DNA of 64,000 nt from Polynucleobacter sp. AP-Kaivos-20-H2 (lineage in GTDB: Bacteria; Pseudomonadota; Gammaproteobacteria; Burkholderiales; Burkholderiaceae), in contig NZ_JACVOX010000001.1 of the NCBI RefSeq assembly GCF_018882215.1, forward strand, positions 124,001 through 188,000, written 5' to 3'. The notes under the pieces were generated by a model, which was given only the letters and a program-made list of their open reading frames with translations, was not told where the DNA came from and searched no databases. Positions 27,811 to 38,238 of this stretch are shown piece after piece. Numbering within the stretch: the first letter of the stretch is position 1; each line of letters opens with the position of its first letter. The position numbers and the translations under genes are program-made.

Positions 27811-28017
27811 ATGAAATTTTCTTCACTTTGTTTAATTTCTAGACTCGCAATTATTGGCATCGCTGGATTCATTATTTCTGCATGTAGCAGCACTATGGAA
27901 GGTGTTGGTAAAGACTTGCAGAACATGGGAACTTCCATGGGTGGATCAAGTAATACACAGCAAAACAATCAATCTCAAACCAAGGGTAAGGATGTTGTTA
28001 TTACCCCTGTGAAGTAA
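27811..28017 (+). CDS. Entericidin EcnA/B-family small lipoprotein
   Basis: A 68-residue lipoprotein set between leuC and leuD. The signal sequence ends in a lipobox, IISAC (Cys25). The mature start SSTMEGVGKDLQNMG matches the entericidin core (GxGxDxxxxG). A polar, Gln/Asn-rich tail follows. In E. coli entericidins form a membrane antidote-toxin pair under stress, but many family members have unknown roles. The gene starts 12 bases after leuC on the same strand and is likely cotranscribed. The placement inside the leucine genes is known for Burkholderiales. Confidence 0.85.
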   Translation: MKFSSLCLISRLAIIGIAGFIISACSSTMEGVGKDLQNMGTSMGGSSNTQQNNQSQTKGKDVVITPVK

Positions 28018-28049
28018 ACATTCAGAGTAAATAGAGTAAAAGTCGAATC

Positions 28050-28697
28050 ATGGAAAAATTTACGGTATACAAAGGTTTAGTTGCTCCGCTTAATCGCGAG
28101 AACGTGGATACCGATGCCATTATTCCGAAGCAGTTTCTAAAATCAATCAAGAAGACTGGCTTTGGTCAAAACCTGTTTGATGAATGGCGCTACCTCGATC
28201 ATGGTGAACCTGGTCAAGATTGCAGTACACGTCCCATTAACCCAGACTTTGTTCTCAATCAACCCCGTTACAAAGGTGCTGGCATTCTGTTGGCTCGTAA
28301 GAACTTTGGCTGCGGCAGTTCCCGTGAGCATGCACCCTGGGCCTTGGATCAATTTGGCTTTAGAGCGGTGATTGCGCCTAGTTTTGCAGATATCTTCTAC
28401 AACAATTGCTTCAAAAACGGTGTTTTGCCGATTGTCTTGACTGAAATGCAGGTTGATCATCTTTTTAATGAAACCCAAGCGTTTAACGGCTATCAATTAA
28501 CAATTGATCTAGCGGCACAGCAGGTTATTGCCCCCGATGGCACTGCTTATAGCTTCGAAGTGGCCCCATTTAGAAAGTATTGCCTTCTTAACGGCTTAGA
28601 CGATATTGGCCTAACCCTGCAACATGCAGATAAAATCAAGGCTTATGAAGCCGAGCGCATTCTAAAAATGCCTTGGCTTGCGACACAATTGCCGTAA
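28050..28697 (+). CDS. leuD: 3-isopropylmalate dehydratase small subunit
   Basis: A 215-residue partner of LeuC, holding the swivelling aconitase domain. [17 protein letters not shown] is the N-terminal signature, and [15 protein letters not shown] contains substrate-binding residues. The protein ends as expected for the proteobacterial type. leuB follows after 23 bases. Confidence 0.97.
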   Translation: MEKFTVYKGLVAPLNRENVDTDAIIPKQFLKSIKKTGFGQNLFDEWRYLDHGEPGQDCSTRPINPDFVLNQPRYKGAGILLARKNFGCGSSREHAPWALDQFGFRAVIAPSFADIFYNNCFKNGVLPIVLTEMQVDHLFNETQAFNGYQLTIDLAAQQVIAPDGTAYSFEVAPFRKYCLLNGLDDIGLTLQHADKIKAYEAERILKMPWLATQLP

Positions 28698-28720
28698 TTT
28701 AGTTGATTTAAGGGCCTTTC

Positions 28721-29791
28721 ATGAAAATTGCAGTTCTACCGGGCGATGGTATCGGCCCGGAAATCGTTGCTCAAGCTGTTCGAGTGCTCCAAGCGCTTGG
28801 CCCAAAGTTTGATTTAGAAGAAGCTCCCGTAGGCGGAGCAGCTTATGACGTCGCTGGACATCCTTTGCCACCAGCCACCCTAGAGCTCGCTAAAAAAGCG
28901 GATGCTATTTTGTTTGGCGCAGTAGGTGATTGGAAATACGACACGCTTGCACGTGAACTACGTCCGGAGCAGGCTATCTTGGGTTTACGTAAACACCTCG
29001 AGTTGTTTGCTAATTTCAGGCCAGCCATTTGTTACCCAGAGCTCACTGCTGCATCCAGCCTTAAGCCAGAAATCATTGGCGGCTTGGATATCTTGATTGT
29101 GCGTGAGCTCAATGGCGATATTTACTTTGGTCAGCCACGCGGTATTCGCACTTCAGAGTTGCCCTTGTTCAAGGGCGCTCGTGAAGGTTTTGACACTATG
29201 CATTACAGCGAGCCAGAAGTAGAGCGCATTGGACATGTTGCTTTTGAGGCAGCACGCAAGCGCGGTAAAAAAGTGTGCAGCGTAGACAAGGCAAACGTAT
29301 TAGAGACTTCTCAGCTTTGGCGTGAAGTCATGATTCGGGTTTCTAAAGACTACCCAGATGTTGAGTTATCGCATATGTATGTGGATAACGCTGCAATGCA
29401 GTTAGTTAAAGCGCCTAAAGCATTTGATGTGGTGGTAACCGGCAATCTATTTGGCGACATCTTGTCTGATGAAGCTGCGATGTTGACTGGCTCTATCGGC
29501 ATGTTGCCATCTGCATCTTTAGATAAGAACAATAAGGGCTTGTATGAGCCTAGCCATGGTTCTGCGCCGGATATCGCTGGTAAGGGTATCGCCAATCCAT
29601 TGGCAACCATTTTGTCTGCAGCAATGATGTTGCGTTATTCATTAGGTATGCCTGCAGAAGCAGATCGCATTGAAAAAGCAGTGCAAAAAGTCTTAGCGCA
29701 AGGTTTAAGAACAGCAGACATCTATACCGAAGGCACGAAAAAAGTATCAACGGTTGAAATGGGCGATGCTGTAGTTGCAGCGCTTGCGTAA
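28721..29791 (+). CDS. leuB: 3-isopropylmalate dehydrogenase
   Basis: A 356-residue NAD-dependent oxidative decarboxylase forming 2-oxoisocaproate. [10 protein letters not shown] is the N-terminal signature. [15 protein letters not shown] and SVDKANVL hold substrate and catalytic residues (Arg, Lys), [12 protein letters not shown] binds the divalent metal with its Asp residues, and [14 protein letters not shown] binds NAD. It ends with no terminator; an A-rich repeat lies in the gap before asd. Confidence 0.97.
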   Translation: MKIAVLPGDGIGPEIVAQAVRVLQALGPKFDLEEAPVGGAAYDVAGHPLPPATLELAKKADAILFGAVGDWKYDTLARELRPEQAILGLRKHLELFANFRPAICYPELTAASSLKPEIIGGLDILIVRELNGDIYFGQPRGIRTSELPLFKGAREGFDTMHYSEPEVERIGHVAFEAARKRGKKVCSVDKANVLETSQLWREVMIRVSKDYPDVELSHMYVDNAAMQLVKAPKAFDVVVTGNLFGDILSDEAAMLTGSIGMLPSASLDKNNKGLYEPSHGSAPDIAGKGIANPLATILSAAMMLRYSLGMPAEADRIEKAVQKVLAQGLRTADIYTEGTKKVSTVEMGDAVVAALA

Positions 29792-29822
29792 GATATTGAC
29801 TTGAAATAAGCAGAAGCAAAAA

Positions 29823-29846
29823 AAGAAACAAAACAAGAAACAAAAC
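29823..29846 (+). repeat. A-rich tandem repeat between leuB and asd
   Basis: Two exact copies of the 12-base unit AAGAAACAAAAC, within a longer T-poor tract (about 29810-29852). It resembles the A-rich repeat after the DUF2863 gene. The tract would be an unstructured leader for asd translation or a spacer within a leuB-asd transcript. Confidence 0.75.
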
Positions 29847-29871
29847 AAACACATTCACTAGATAGTTCATC

Positions 29872-31029
29872 ATGGCAAATTCAAAAACACCTTTGGTTGG
29901 TTTAGTTGGCTGGCGCGGTATGGTTGGCAGTGTTCTCATGGAGCGCATGCTCGCTGAAAAAGACTTCGACCTAATCGAACCTGTATTTTTTAGTACCAGC
30001 CAAGCGGGTGGTGAAGTGCCTTTGCTTAATGGTCAAAAAGTGACTAAAAGCGAAAGCACTTTGCAAGATGCAAACGACATTAAGGCACTTTCACGCTGCG
30101 ACATCATTTTGACTTGCCAAGGTGGCGATTACACCAATGACATCTTCCCTAAGCTTCGTGCAGCAGGGTGGAATGGTCATTGGATTGATGCTGCTAGTGC
30201 ATTGCGTATGAAGGATGACGCAGTATTGGTTTTAGATCCTGTTAACCGCCCGGTGATTGATAAGGCTTTGGCTTCTGGTGGGAAGAATTGGATCGGCGCT
30301 AATTGCACTGTGAGTTTGATGATGATGGCTATGGGCGGCTTGGTTAAGGCTGACATGGTTGAGTGGATAAGCGCTATGACTTATCAAGCAGCTTCTGGTG
30401 CTGGCGCTCAAAACATGCGCGAGCTATTGCTGCAGATGGGTGCTTTGCGTGACAGCGTAGCTACTGAGTTGGCTGATCCATCCTCTTGGATTCTCGATAT
30501 TGACCGCAAGGTTACTGAGACATTGCGTTCTGCTGATTTTCCGAAAAAGAATTTCCGTAACACCGCTTTAGCGGGTAGCCTGATTCCATGGATCGATGTA
30601 CCTGTTGAAAATGGTCAAACTAAAGAAGAGTGGAAGGGTGGCGCTGAGTTCAATAAGATCTTAGGTCGTCCTGCATTCCGCACACCTGGCAGTATTCCAA
30701 TCGATGGTTTGTGCGTTCGTGTGGGTGCGATGCGTTGCCATTCACAAGGTTTGACTGTGAAGCTCAAAAAAGATATTCCACTGAAAGAAATCGAAGCGAT
30801 TTTGGCTGCAGATAATCAGTGGGTCAAAGTAGTTCCGAATGATCGTGAAACTACCGAGCGTGATTTATCTCCTGCTGCTGTCAGCGGTACATTGACTGTA
30901 CCTATTGGCCGTTTACATAAGATGGCAATGGGCCCAGAGTATTTGGGCGCTTTTACTGTTGGCGACCAACTCTTATGGGGTGCTGCTGAGCCATTGCGCC
31001 GCATGCTTTGCATTCTGCTTGAGAAGTAA
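29872..31029 (+). CDS. asd: Aspartate-semialdehyde dehydrogenase
   Basis: A 385-residue enzyme reducing aspartyl phosphate to the semialdehyde for Lys, Thr, Met and diaminopimelate. The N-terminal [13 protein letters not shown] binds NADP. Cys145 in GANCTVSLM is the nucleophile. [13 protein letters not shown] and [21 protein letters not shown], the latter with the catalytic His, follow. The longer ASADH length of the Gram-negative type is met. fimV begins 10 bases after the stop. Confidence 0.97.
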   Translation: MANSKTPLVGLVGWRGMVGSVLMERMLAEKDFDLIEPVFFSTSQAGGEVPLLNGQKVTKSESTLQDANDIKALSRCDIILTCQGGDYTNDIFPKLRAAGWNGHWIDAASALRMKDDAVLVLDPVNRPVIDKALASGGKNWIGANCTVSLMMMAMGGLVKADMVEWISAMTYQAASGAGAQNMRELLLQMGALRDSVATELADPSSWILDIDRKVTETLRSADFPKKNFRNTALAGSLIPWIDVPVENGQTKEEWKGGAEFNKILGRPAFRTPGSIPIDGLCVRVGAMRCHSQGLTVKLKKDIPLKEIEAILAADNQWVKVVPNDRETTERDLSPAAVSGTLTVPIGRLHKMAMGPEYLGAFTVGDQLLWGAAEPLRRMLCILLEK

Positions 31030-31039
31030 TCCACCGTTT

Positions 31040-32422
31040 ATGTTTACGACAAACCACCTCGGCTTAAAGCTCCTATGTGTTGTTTTGCTTGGCTGGACAT
31101 CCGTTGCTAACGCTATTACCTTAGGCGTTCCGCAACTTCAGTCCCGCCCTGGTGAGCCATTACGAGTAGAGATCCCTATTCGAGTTAGAGCGGATGAGCA
31201 AGGTGCTTTATCTAGCCTGAATGTGGTAATGCCTAACAAGGCATCTTATGAGCGCTTAGGCATTTCCCAAAAGATTCTAGAATTGAATCCACAGGCGATG
31301 GTTTACCGTAATCGCCAAGAACAACTCATGGTGTTGGTCGAGACTGTGAATTCAGTTCCGATGGCCGATGATCCATTTTTGGATGTATTGGTCAATCTGA
31401 ATTGGTCCAGCGGTAGCCTTACTAAGACATTTACATTGTTACTCGGTGACGTGCAGAAGGTAACAGTAAAGCCTGGGCAGGCCTTATCTGAAATTGCTGT
31501 TATATTTGCGCCCCAATTGGATGGTGCAACCTTAGATCAAACCATGATGGCTTTGTATAAAGCTAACCCCGATGCGTTTGCCAGTGGAAGTATCAATCGC
31601 TTAGCTGCTGGCGTTGAGTTATCTAAGCCAAGCCAAGCGCTGCTACGCTCCATTAGTCCGGCAGAGGCAAATCAGTTTGTTACAGATGCTAATCAGCAAT
31701 GGCGTCAAGAGCGCGAGGACAAGGACGGGGTCTCAAGCGTATCAAAATCTACGAACTCTAAAACGACTGAAGCATCTCCTAAGGATCGTCTGAAGATTGG
31801 TTCAAGCGCTGAGGGCAATGAGCAAGAACGTCGCTACACGGAAGAGTTAGTAGCCCAAGAGAAGATGCTGGAGCAGACTAAAGCTCGTGTTGCTGAGTTA
31901 GAAAAGAATATTACCGACTTGCAAAAACTCTTGGACAAATCTAAGGGGAAAAAAGCAGTCGACAATAACTTTGGCCTAGGTGGCTTGGGACCAGCGATAC
32001 TGGCTGTAACCTTAATAGGTTTCACTGGTTTATTGCTCTGGGGCTTAGCTCGTAATGCGCGTCGCTCAGAGACGCCAAGCTTTCATGCGGATGTACATCA
32101 TGCTGTTAAAGATGAGAAACCTGCAACCAGCGCTCATTTTGAAATGCCAGCTCGCGCAAAGGCATTGTTTGATGGTATTGATCTTGATCTTTCAAAACCC
32201 GCAGAAGAGGTCCCCGTAATAACTGCTACCCCAGCGTCAAATCCACTTGCAGATACCTTGCGTGTCAAATTGAATTTAGCGCGTGCTTACATCACGATTG
32301 AAGATTTCTCTGCAGCTAAAAATTCTTTGGATGAAGTGCTTCGTATTAGTAATTCTGTTGATCCGGAAATCACCATTGAAGCGCAAGGCTTGTTGGCAGA
32401 GATCTCGCACCGCAATACCTAA
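31040..32422 (+). CDS. fimV: FimV-family protein with LysM-like domain
   Basis: A 460-residue cell-envelope protein. A signal-type N-terminus ends near SVANA (residue 25). The FimV N-terminal domain follows (LGVPQLQSRPGEPLRVEIPI onward), then a LysM-like peptidoglycan-binding region (about 137-200, VTVKPGQALSEIA). Next come a coiled coil near 275-315, a transmembrane helix (about 322-342), and a C-terminal TPR-like segment. In Pseudomonas FimV positions type IV pili and activates cAMP signalling. This copy is about half the length of the P. aeruginosa protein and has a short cytoplasmic part. The in-frame extension into asd is rejected; ATG 31040 gives the signal peptide. truA starts 3 bases after it. 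Confidence 0.85.
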   Translation: MFTTNHLGLKLLCVVLLGWTSVANAITLGVPQLQSRPGEPLRVEIPIRVRADEQGALSSLNVVMPNKASYERLGISQKILELNPQAMVYRNRQEQLMVLVETVNSVPMADDPFLDVLVNLNWSSGSLTKTFTLLLGDVQKVTVKPGQALSEIAVIFAPQLDGATLDQTMMALYKANPDAFASGSINRLAAGVELSKPSQALLRSISPAEANQFVTDANQQWRQEREDKDGVSSVSKSTNSKTTEASPKDRLKIGSSAEGNEQERRYTEELVAQEKMLEQTKARVAELEKNITDLQKLLDKSKGKKAVDNNFGLGGLGPAILAVTLIGFTGLLLWGLARNARRSETPSFHADVHHAVKDEKPATSAHFEMPARAKALFDGIDLDLSKPAEEVPVITATPASNPLADTLRVKLNLARAYITIEDFSAAKNSLDEVLRISNSVDPEITIEAQGLLAEISHRNT

Positions 32423-32425
32423 ACC

Positions 32426-33277
32426 ATGCGCATAGCCCTTGGCCTTCAGTATGACGGCAGCCCCTATTCCGGCTGGCAAACCCAAGTTAATCACAACACA
32501 GTACAAGATGAATTAGAAAAGGCGATTACAGCCTTTGTTGGTGAGCAGGCTTGTGCAGAACATCCCATTCATACAATTACTGCAGGAAGAACCGACACCG
32601 GTGTTCATGCCTTAGGGCAGGTTGTGCACTTTGATACTAATGTTGAGCGTGAAGACTTTTCATGGGTAAGGGGTGTGAACTCATTCTTGCCGCCATCGAT
32701 TGTTATTAACTGGGCAAAGCCAGTTTCTGATCAGTTCAGTGCGCGCTTCTCTGCTTATGAGCGCGAATATATTTATGCCTTGCAAGCGGGGCCCTGTCGT
32801 TCGCCGATGTCGCACTCACGCGCAGGTTACTTACTGGTACCCCAAAATCAATGGCTTGATGTCGAGGCTATGAAAAAATCAGCTGAGTGCTTGATTGGCG
32901 AACACGACTTCAGTTCTTTTCGCTCATCCGAGTGCCAGAGCAAAACACCGGTTAAAACGATTTACTCCATTGAGATTATTTCTGAGCAACCATGGCTGTA
33001 TTTCCGAATTCGGGGAAATGCTTTTTTGCATCACATGATCCGCAATGTAGTCGGCTGTTTTTTGCAAATTGGTCAGGGTAGACAAAAGCCGGAGTGGATG
33101 GCCGAAGTCTTGGCTGCTAAGAATAGACAAATCGCCGCTCCTACTTTTATGGCCGATGGCCTGTATTTGGCAAAAATCACTTATCCGGACGAATTTGCCA
33201 TCCCCCAGCCTTGGTTGGAAAACTCCTGGCTGCCAGATCAGGTCATTGGGAAACAAAAGAGAGCGCAAGGGAAATAA
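32426..33277 (+). CDS. truA: tRNA pseudouridine(38-40) synthase
   Basis: A 283-residue enzyme that modifies the anticodon stem-loop. [13 protein letters not shown] holds the catalytic Asp57. [15 protein letters not shown] near the C-terminus is the second family motif. The fimV-truA-trpF order is typical of Burkholderiaceae. It is followed by a short hairpin before trpF. Confidence 0.96.
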   Translation: MRIALGLQYDGSPYSGWQTQVNHNTVQDELEKAITAFVGEQACAEHPIHTITAGRTDTGVHALGQVVHFDTNVEREDFSWVRGVNSFLPPSIVINWAKPVSDQFSARFSAYEREYIYALQAGPCRSPMSHSRAGYLLVPQNQWLDVEAMKKSAECLIGEHDFSSFRSSECQSKTPVKTIYSIEIISEQPWLYFRIRGNAFLHHMIRNVVGCFLQIGQGRQKPEWMAEVLAAKNRQIAAPTFMADGLYLAKITYPDEFAIPQPWLENSWLPDQVIGKQKRAQGK

Positions 33278-33291
33278 AGGCCCTTGGCCTT
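33277..33291 (+). other. Small hairpin between truA and trpF
   Basis: AAGGCC-CTT-GGCCTT forms a 6-bp stem with a 3-base loop, directly at the truA stop codon. It lacks a clear U run (ATCATTCATTT follows), so it is at best a weak terminator or a processing site at the truA/trp border. Confidence 0.45.
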
Positions 33292-33302
33292 ATCATTCAT
33301 TT

Positions 33303-33980
33303 ATGGGCTTACTGACATATTCTCCGGACCGAACTAGGGTCAAAATCTGTGGCTTAAAAACGGCTGCTGACATCGATTCCGCTGTTTCTGCGGGGGTGGA
33401 CGCTGTTGGCTTCGTCTTTTATCCCCCTAGCGTGAGGGCTGTGAGCCCCAATATCGCAGCCCAACTTATCTCTAGGCTCCCAGCAGGGGTAGATGCCGTT
33501 GGATTGGTTGTAAATGCTACAGATGAGCAATTTGCCGCAATTCGGGCTGCCGCCTCGATCACCTTATGGCAGTTTCATGGGGATGAGACCCCAGAGCGCT
33601 GTGCCCAGCTTGCTGCAGGCGAGCCTTGGATGAAGGCTGCTCGTGTAGGAACTGGCTTCGCTTTTGACGATTTTTCCCTACAATATGGGGATGCAAACGC
33701 TTTTCTGCTGGATGCCCTGGTTGAGGGATACGGTGGCGGGGGCGTTCCTTTTGATTGGCAGGGGATTCCACAGACATGGGTAAGCGAAAACGCGCCTCGG
33801 GTCGTTTTGAGTGGTGGATTGAACACGCACAACGTGGGCGAGGCCATTGCACGCCTGCATCCTTGCGCGGTTGACGTCAGTAGTGGCGTAGAAAGCAGCA
33901 GGGGTGTTAAAGATCCTGCGCTCATGGCCCAATTTGTTCAAGCAGTGCGCGCAGCGGATGCCAAAGCATCATCCCAATAA
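33303..33980 (+). CDS. trpF: Phosphoribosylanthranilate isomerase
   Basis: A 225-residue TIM-barrel enzyme of tryptophan synthesis. VKICGLKT near the N-terminus holds the general base Cys. GFVFYPPSVRAV follows, and VDVSSGVESSRGVKD near the C-terminus binds phosphate. The ATG at 33303 is chosen because alignment begins there; the open frame runs back into truA. It leads trpF-trpB-trpA; the other trp genes are not in the window. Confidence 0.95.
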   Translation: MGLLTYSPDRTRVKICGLKTAADIDSAVSAGVDAVGFVFYPPSVRAVSPNIAAQLISRLPAGVDAVGLVVNATDEQFAAIRAAASITLWQFHGDETPERCAQLAAGEPWMKAARVGTGFAFDDFSLQYGDANAFLLDALVEGYGGGGVPFDWQGIPQTWVSENAPRVVLSGGLNTHNVGEAIARLHPCAVDVSSGVESSRGVKDPALMAQFVQAVRAADAKASSQ

Positions 33981-34010
33981 TTTGCTGTAGATAAATCAAA
34001 AGAGGTAGCT

Positions 34011-35204
34011 ATGTACGACAAGCCAGATGCACGAGGACACTTCGGTCCTTACGGCGGCGTGTTTGTTTCTGAGACATTGATGTTTGCCTTAGATGAGCTT
34101 AAAGAAGCTTATGCAAAGTATCAACACGATCCAGAATTCATTGAAGAGTTTCATTACGAGCTTAAACATTTTGTTGGTAGACCTTCACCGGTTTATCACG
34201 CTAAGCGTTGGAGCGAAATGCTGGGTGGTGCACAAATCTACCTGAAGCGTGAAGATTTAAATCACACTGGCGCACACAAGATTAATAACGTGATTGGTCA
34301 AGCGATGTTGGCCAAGCGCATGGGTAAGCCTCGCATTATTGCTGAGACAGGGGCAGGGCAGCACGGTGTTGCTACAGCAACGATCTGCGCTCGCTTTGGC
34401 TTAGACTGCACGGTCTATCAAGGCTCTGTGGACGTAGCCCGTCAGGCGCAAAACGTATTCCGCATGAAGTTACTTGGCGCAAAGGTAGTTCCAGTGGAAT
34501 CTGGTACCAAGACCCTGAAAGATGCGCTCAATGAAGCGATGCGCGATTGGGTGACGAATGTGGATAACACCTTCTACATCATCGGCACCGTCGCAGGACC
34601 ACATCCTTATCCAATGATGGTGAGAGATTTTCAGAGTGTGATTGGTGAAGAGTGCAAAGTACAGATGCCAGAGATGACCGGTCGTCAACCTGACTATGTT
34701 TTAGCTTGTGTTGGCGGCGGCTCTAATGCGATGGGTATTTTTTATCCTTATATTGATTTCCCGGAAGTGAAACTCGTTGGTGTTGAAGCTGCAGGACATG
34801 GTCTGGGAAGTGGTTTGCATTCAGCAGCTTTGTGCGTTGGTACGCCTGGCGTGTTACACGGCAACCGTACTTATTTATTGCAAGATAAGAATGGCCAGAT
34901 CTCTGAAACACATTCTGTTTCTGCTGGCATGGATTACCCAGGCGTTGGCCCTGAGCATGCATGGCTAAAAGATTCTGGTCGCGCAGACTATGTGGCGATT
35001 ACAGATGAAGAGGCGCTCCAAGCATTCCATGATTGCTGTCAGATTGAAGGCATCATTCCCGCGCTCGAGTCATCTCATGCTATTGCCTATGCCTGCAAGC
35101 TTGCTAAGACTTTGCCTAAAGACAAGACGATCTTGGTCAACCTCTCTGGCCGTGGTGATAAGGATATGCATACCGTTGCGCAGGCAACAGGTTCAGAAGG
35201 TTAA
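34011..35204 (+). CDS. trpB: Tryptophan synthase beta chain
   Basis: A 397-residue PLP enzyme joining indole and serine. Lys90 in [10 protein letters not shown] is the PLP Lys, GGGSNAMG binds the PLP phosphate, and the N-terminal [12 protein letters not shown] is standard. AGAGGTAG before the start is a good ribosome-binding site. trpA follows after 9 bases. Confidence 0.98.
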   Translation: MYDKPDARGHFGPYGGVFVSETLMFALDELKEAYAKYQHDPEFIEEFHYELKHFVGRPSPVYHAKRWSEMLGGAQIYLKREDLNHTGAHKINNVIGQAMLAKRMGKPRIIAETGAGQHGVATATICARFGLDCTVYQGSVDVARQAQNVFRMKLLGAKVVPVESGTKTLKDALNEAMRDWVTNVDNTFYIIGTVAGPHPYPMMVRDFQSVIGEECKVQMPEMTGRQPDYVLACVGGGSNAMGIFYPYIDFPEVKLVGVEAAGHGLGSGLHSAALCVGTPGVLHGNRTYLLQDKNGQISETHSVSAGMDYPGVGPEHAWLKDSGRADYVAITDEEALQAFHDCCQIEGIIPALESSHAIAYACKLAKTLPKDKTILVNLSGRGDKDMHTVAQATGSEG

Positions 35205-35213
35205 GAAAGAGTT

Positions 35214-36011
35214 ATGTCAAAAATTACTGCGCTCTTCAAGGAGCTAAAAGCAACAGGTAAGAAAGGATTGATTCCTTTTATTACTGCTGGTGATCCAGAT
35301 CCTAAACAAACCGTTGAACTCATGCATGCATTGGTTCGTGGCGGCTCAAGTGTGATTGAATTAGGTGTGCCGTTTTCAGATCCAATGGCTGATGGTCCTG
35401 TCATTCAGAGATCATCGGAACGCGCACTGACTCAAGGCGTCACTTTGCATAGCTGCTTAGAGATGGTGAAAGAGTTTCGCAAACAGGATGCTAATACACC
35501 AGTTGTTTTGATGGGTTATGCAAACCCAGTAGAGCAAATGGGGGCAGAGCGTTTTGCAACCGAAGCGAAGGCTGCTGGTGTCGATGGTGTTCTCGTAGTA
35601 GATTACCCGCCAGAAGAGTGTGTGGACTTTGCCGCTCGTATGCGCGTTGCCGGTATTGACCCGATTTTCTTATTAGCGCCTACTTCATCACATGAGCGCA
35701 TTAAAGAGGCGGCCAAAATAGCTTCTGGTTATATCTATTATGTTTCTATGAGAGGGGTTACTGGCGCCTCAAACCTCAATACTCAGGATGTGGCCAGCAT
35801 CATCCCAAAAATTCGTGAAGAGACGGATATTCCGATTGCTGTAGGCTTTGGAATTAGCGATGCAGCTAGCGCGAAGGCGGTGTCGGTAAGTGCTGATGCA
35901 GTGGTGATCGGCAGCCGAATCATTCGTCTTTTAGAGGATGCGCCCCCTGGGCAGGCGGTACAATCACTGGAAATCTTCATTCGTGAGATACGCGACGCAT
36001 TGGATAGCTAA
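35214..36011 (+). CDS. trpA: Tryptophan synthase alpha chain
   Basis: A 265-residue TIM-barrel subunit that releases indole from indole-3-glycerol phosphate and tunnels it to TrpB. Glu49 and Asp60 in [18 protein letters not shown] are the two catalytic residues. [14 protein letters not shown] binds phosphate near the end. accD follows after 6 bases, a common order in betaproteobacteria. Confidence 0.98.
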   Translation: MSKITALFKELKATGKKGLIPFITAGDPDPKQTVELMHALVRGGSSVIELGVPFSDPMADGPVIQRSSERALTQGVTLHSCLEMVKEFRKQDANTPVVLMGYANPVEQMGAERFATEAKAAGVDGVLVVDYPPEECVDFAARMRVAGIDPIFLLAPTSSHERIKEAAKIASGYIYYVSMRGVTGASNLNTQDVASIIPKIREETDIPIAVGFGISDAASAKAVSVSADAVVIGSRIIRLLEDAPPGQAVQSLEIFIREIRDALDS

Positions 36012-36017
36012 AAACTA

Positions 36018-36905
36018 ATGAGCTGGATAGATAAATTACTCCCACCCCAAATACAACATACTGATCCTGCAAATCGCAAGTCGGTACCTGAGGGATTGTG
36101 GGTTAAGTGCCCCAGTTGTGAAACTGTTCTGTACAGCACCGACATTGAAGCTAATTTATCGGTATGCCCAAAATGTAGTCATCACATGCGTATCGGAGCG
36201 CGTCTACGCTTAGATAGCTTGTTGGATGAAAAAGGCCGCTACGAAATCGGTGCTGATATCTATCCAATTGACCCGCTTAAATTTAAAGACTCAAAAAAAT
36301 ACCCAGATCGTATTAAAGAAGCGAATGATGCTTCTGGTGAATCTGAAGCCTTGATTGTGATGGGCGGCAAGATTGAAGCCATTCCTGTAGTAGCTGCTTG
36401 TTTCGAATTCCAATACATGGGTGGTTCGATGGGCTCTGTAGTGGGTGAGCGTTTTGCCCGCGGAGTACAAGAGGCAATTAATAAGAAGTGCGCCTTCATT
36501 TGTGTCACTGCTACTGGCGGTGCGCGTATGCAAGAAAGCTTGTTATCACTTTTCCAAATGGCGAAGACTAACTCGATGTTGACCTTGTTAGCTAAAAAAG
36601 GCTTGCCTTACATTAGCGTGCTTACTGATCCGACGATGGGCGGCATTTCTGCCAGCTTTGCCTTCATGGGTGATGTAGTCATGGCTGAGCCAAAAGCCTT
36701 GATTGGATTTGCTGGCCCACGCGTGATTGAACAAACTGTTCGCGAAAAATTGCCCGAAGGATTCCAAAGATCTGAGTTCCTGATGCAAAAGGGCGGTATC
36801 GATATGATTGTTGATCGTCGTCAGATCCGCGGTGAAATTGCGCGTTTACTTGCATTGTTGCAAAAGCTTCCTGAGCCTGCTATCGCGGGTAGCGCAGTCG
36901 TTTAA
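36018..36905 (+). CDS. accD: Acetyl-CoA carboxylase carboxyltransferase subunit beta
   Basis: A 295-residue subunit that moves carboxyl from biotin to acetyl-CoA for fatty-acid synthesis. The N-terminal zinc ribbon is Cys31, Cys34, Cys50 and Cys53 (CPSC...CPKC). The carboxyltransferase core includes [10 protein letters not shown] and [19 protein letters not shown]. It works with AccA, which is not in the window. Confidence 0.98.
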   Translation: MSWIDKLLPPQIQHTDPANRKSVPEGLWVKCPSCETVLYSTDIEANLSVCPKCSHHMRIGARLRLDSLLDEKGRYEIGADIYPIDPLKFKDSKKYPDRIKEANDASGESEALIVMGGKIEAIPVVAACFEFQYMGGSMGSVVGERFARGVQEAINKKCAFICVTATGGARMQESLLSLFQMAKTNSMLTLLAKKGLPYISVLTDPTMGGISASFAFMGDVVMAEPKALIGFAGPRVIEQTVREKLPEGFQRSEFLMQKGGIDMIVDRRQIRGEIARLLALLQKLPEPAIAGSAVV

Positions 36906-36909
36906 GCGC

Positions 36910-38235
36910 TTGAGCTCAGCATACCAAGCCCCCATATTATTTCCTAGCCTAGAGGCTTGGCTTAGCCACCTCGAAACTGCTCACCCCGTTGGCATAGACA
37001 TGGGGCTTGAGCGCATCAATCGCGTGAAGGCTGCATTAGATCTCCATTTTGATTGCCCAGTAATTACGGTTGCCGGCACAAATGGCAAAGGCTCGACCTG
37101 TGCATTTCTGGAGAGCATTCTGTTGGCTTCTGGCTATAGAGTCGGTTGCCATACCTCTCCACATTTACTCAAATTCAATGAGCGTGCTCGCATCAATGGT
37201 GAAGATGTCAAAGACAATCTCTTGCTTGAGCATTTTGCTGCTGTCGAAGAGGCTCGGGTGAGTCTAGTCGATGCGCCAACCTTAACGTATTTTGAGTTCA
37301 CCACCTTAGCCATCATGCATCTGTTTGCTAAGTCCAATTTAGATGCGGTTGTCTTGGAAGTGGGAATGGGTGGTCGCTTAGATGCTGTCAACATCGTTGA
37401 TGCTGATTGCGCAATCGTGACTAGTATCGATATCGATCATGCGGATTTTTTGGGTGGCACACGCGAAGCCATTGGCCTAGAAAAGGCCGGTATTTTCCGT
37501 CCAGGACATATCGCGGTGTGCGGTGATCCTGTACCACCACAATCACTAATTGATCATGCTGAAAAGTTAGGATGCGATCTCTGGTTACAGGGGCGTGACT
37601 ACAACTTCCAGGGCGATAAACAGCAATGGGGTTGGGCAGGGCGCAAGAAGCGCTTTAGTGGGCTCGGGTACCCAGCGCTGCGAGGTGCCAATCAGATTCT
37701 GAATGCCTCGGCAGTAATAGCTGCCTTGATGGCCTTACATCAGCGCTTACCAGTGAGTGCCCAGGATATTCGTAATGGTTTTGCTTTGGTCGAGCTACCA
37801 GGCCGATTCCAGGTTCTCCCGGGTCAGCCTAGCGTGGTATTGGATGTTGCTCACAATCCCCATGCTGCTGCTACCCTGGCTCAGGGGCTCGATAAGATGG
37901 GTTACCACCCCTACACCTATGCCATTTTTGGGGTTATGGCTGACAAGGATATTGAGGGGGTGATTAAACCCCTCTTAAGCATCGTAGATTTCTGGTTTTG
38001 TACTGATTTACCAACCCCCAGAGCTGCCAGTGCCAAAGTCCTGGCCGAGAAGCTTGAATCTATGGGAGTAAAGCCAAAAAATGGGTCAGACGGGGGGATT
38101 GAATGCCTCCCAGAACCTGCTTTAGCGTATCAAAAAGCGCTATCTTTGGCGGGTGAGGGTGATAGAATTGTGATCTTCGGATCCTTCTATACCGTTGCAG
38201 GCGTAATGACTTACCGAAACAACCAGGCCCACTGA
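36910..38235 (+). CDS. folC: Bifunctional folylpolyglutamate synthase / dihydrofolate synthase
   Basis: A Mur-ligase-family enzyme of about 442 residues that adds Glu to dihydropteroate and folates. ITVAGTNGKGSTCAFLESIL is the P-loop near the N-terminus, SIDIDHADFLGGT follows, and VVLDVAHNPHAA is in the C-terminal domain. The start is not certain: no ATG is suitably placed, and TTG 36910 gives an N-terminus that matches the family (SLEAWLSHLE soon after). It begins 4 bases after accD; upstream in-frame codons overlap accD. Confidence 0.93.
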   Translation: MSSAYQAPILFPSLEAWLSHLETAHPVGIDMGLERINRVKAALDLHFDCPVITVAGTNGKGSTCAFLESILLASGYRVGCHTSPHLLKFNERARINGEDVKDNLLLEHFAAVEEARVSLVDAPTLTYFEFTTLAIMHLFAKSNLDAVVLEVGMGGRLDAVNIVDADCAIVTSIDIDHADFLGGTREAIGLEKAGIFRPGHIAVCGDPVPPQSLIDHAEKLGCDLWLQGRDYNFQGDKQQWGWAGRKKRFSGLGYPALRGANQILNASAVIAALMALHQRLPVSAQDIRNGFALVELPGRFQVLPGQPSVVLDVAHNPHAAATLAQGLDKMGYHPYTYAIFGVMADKDIEGVIKPLLSIVDFWFCTDLPTPRAASAKVLAEKLESMGVKPKNGSDGGIECLPEPALAYQKALSLAGEGDRIVIFGSFYTVAGVMTYRNNQAH

Positions 38236-38238
38236 TCC

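Noticed and set aside
36808-36909. folC start inside accD
   Set aside because: The extra residues do not match the FolC N-terminus; a TTG just after accD fits better, though this is not certain.
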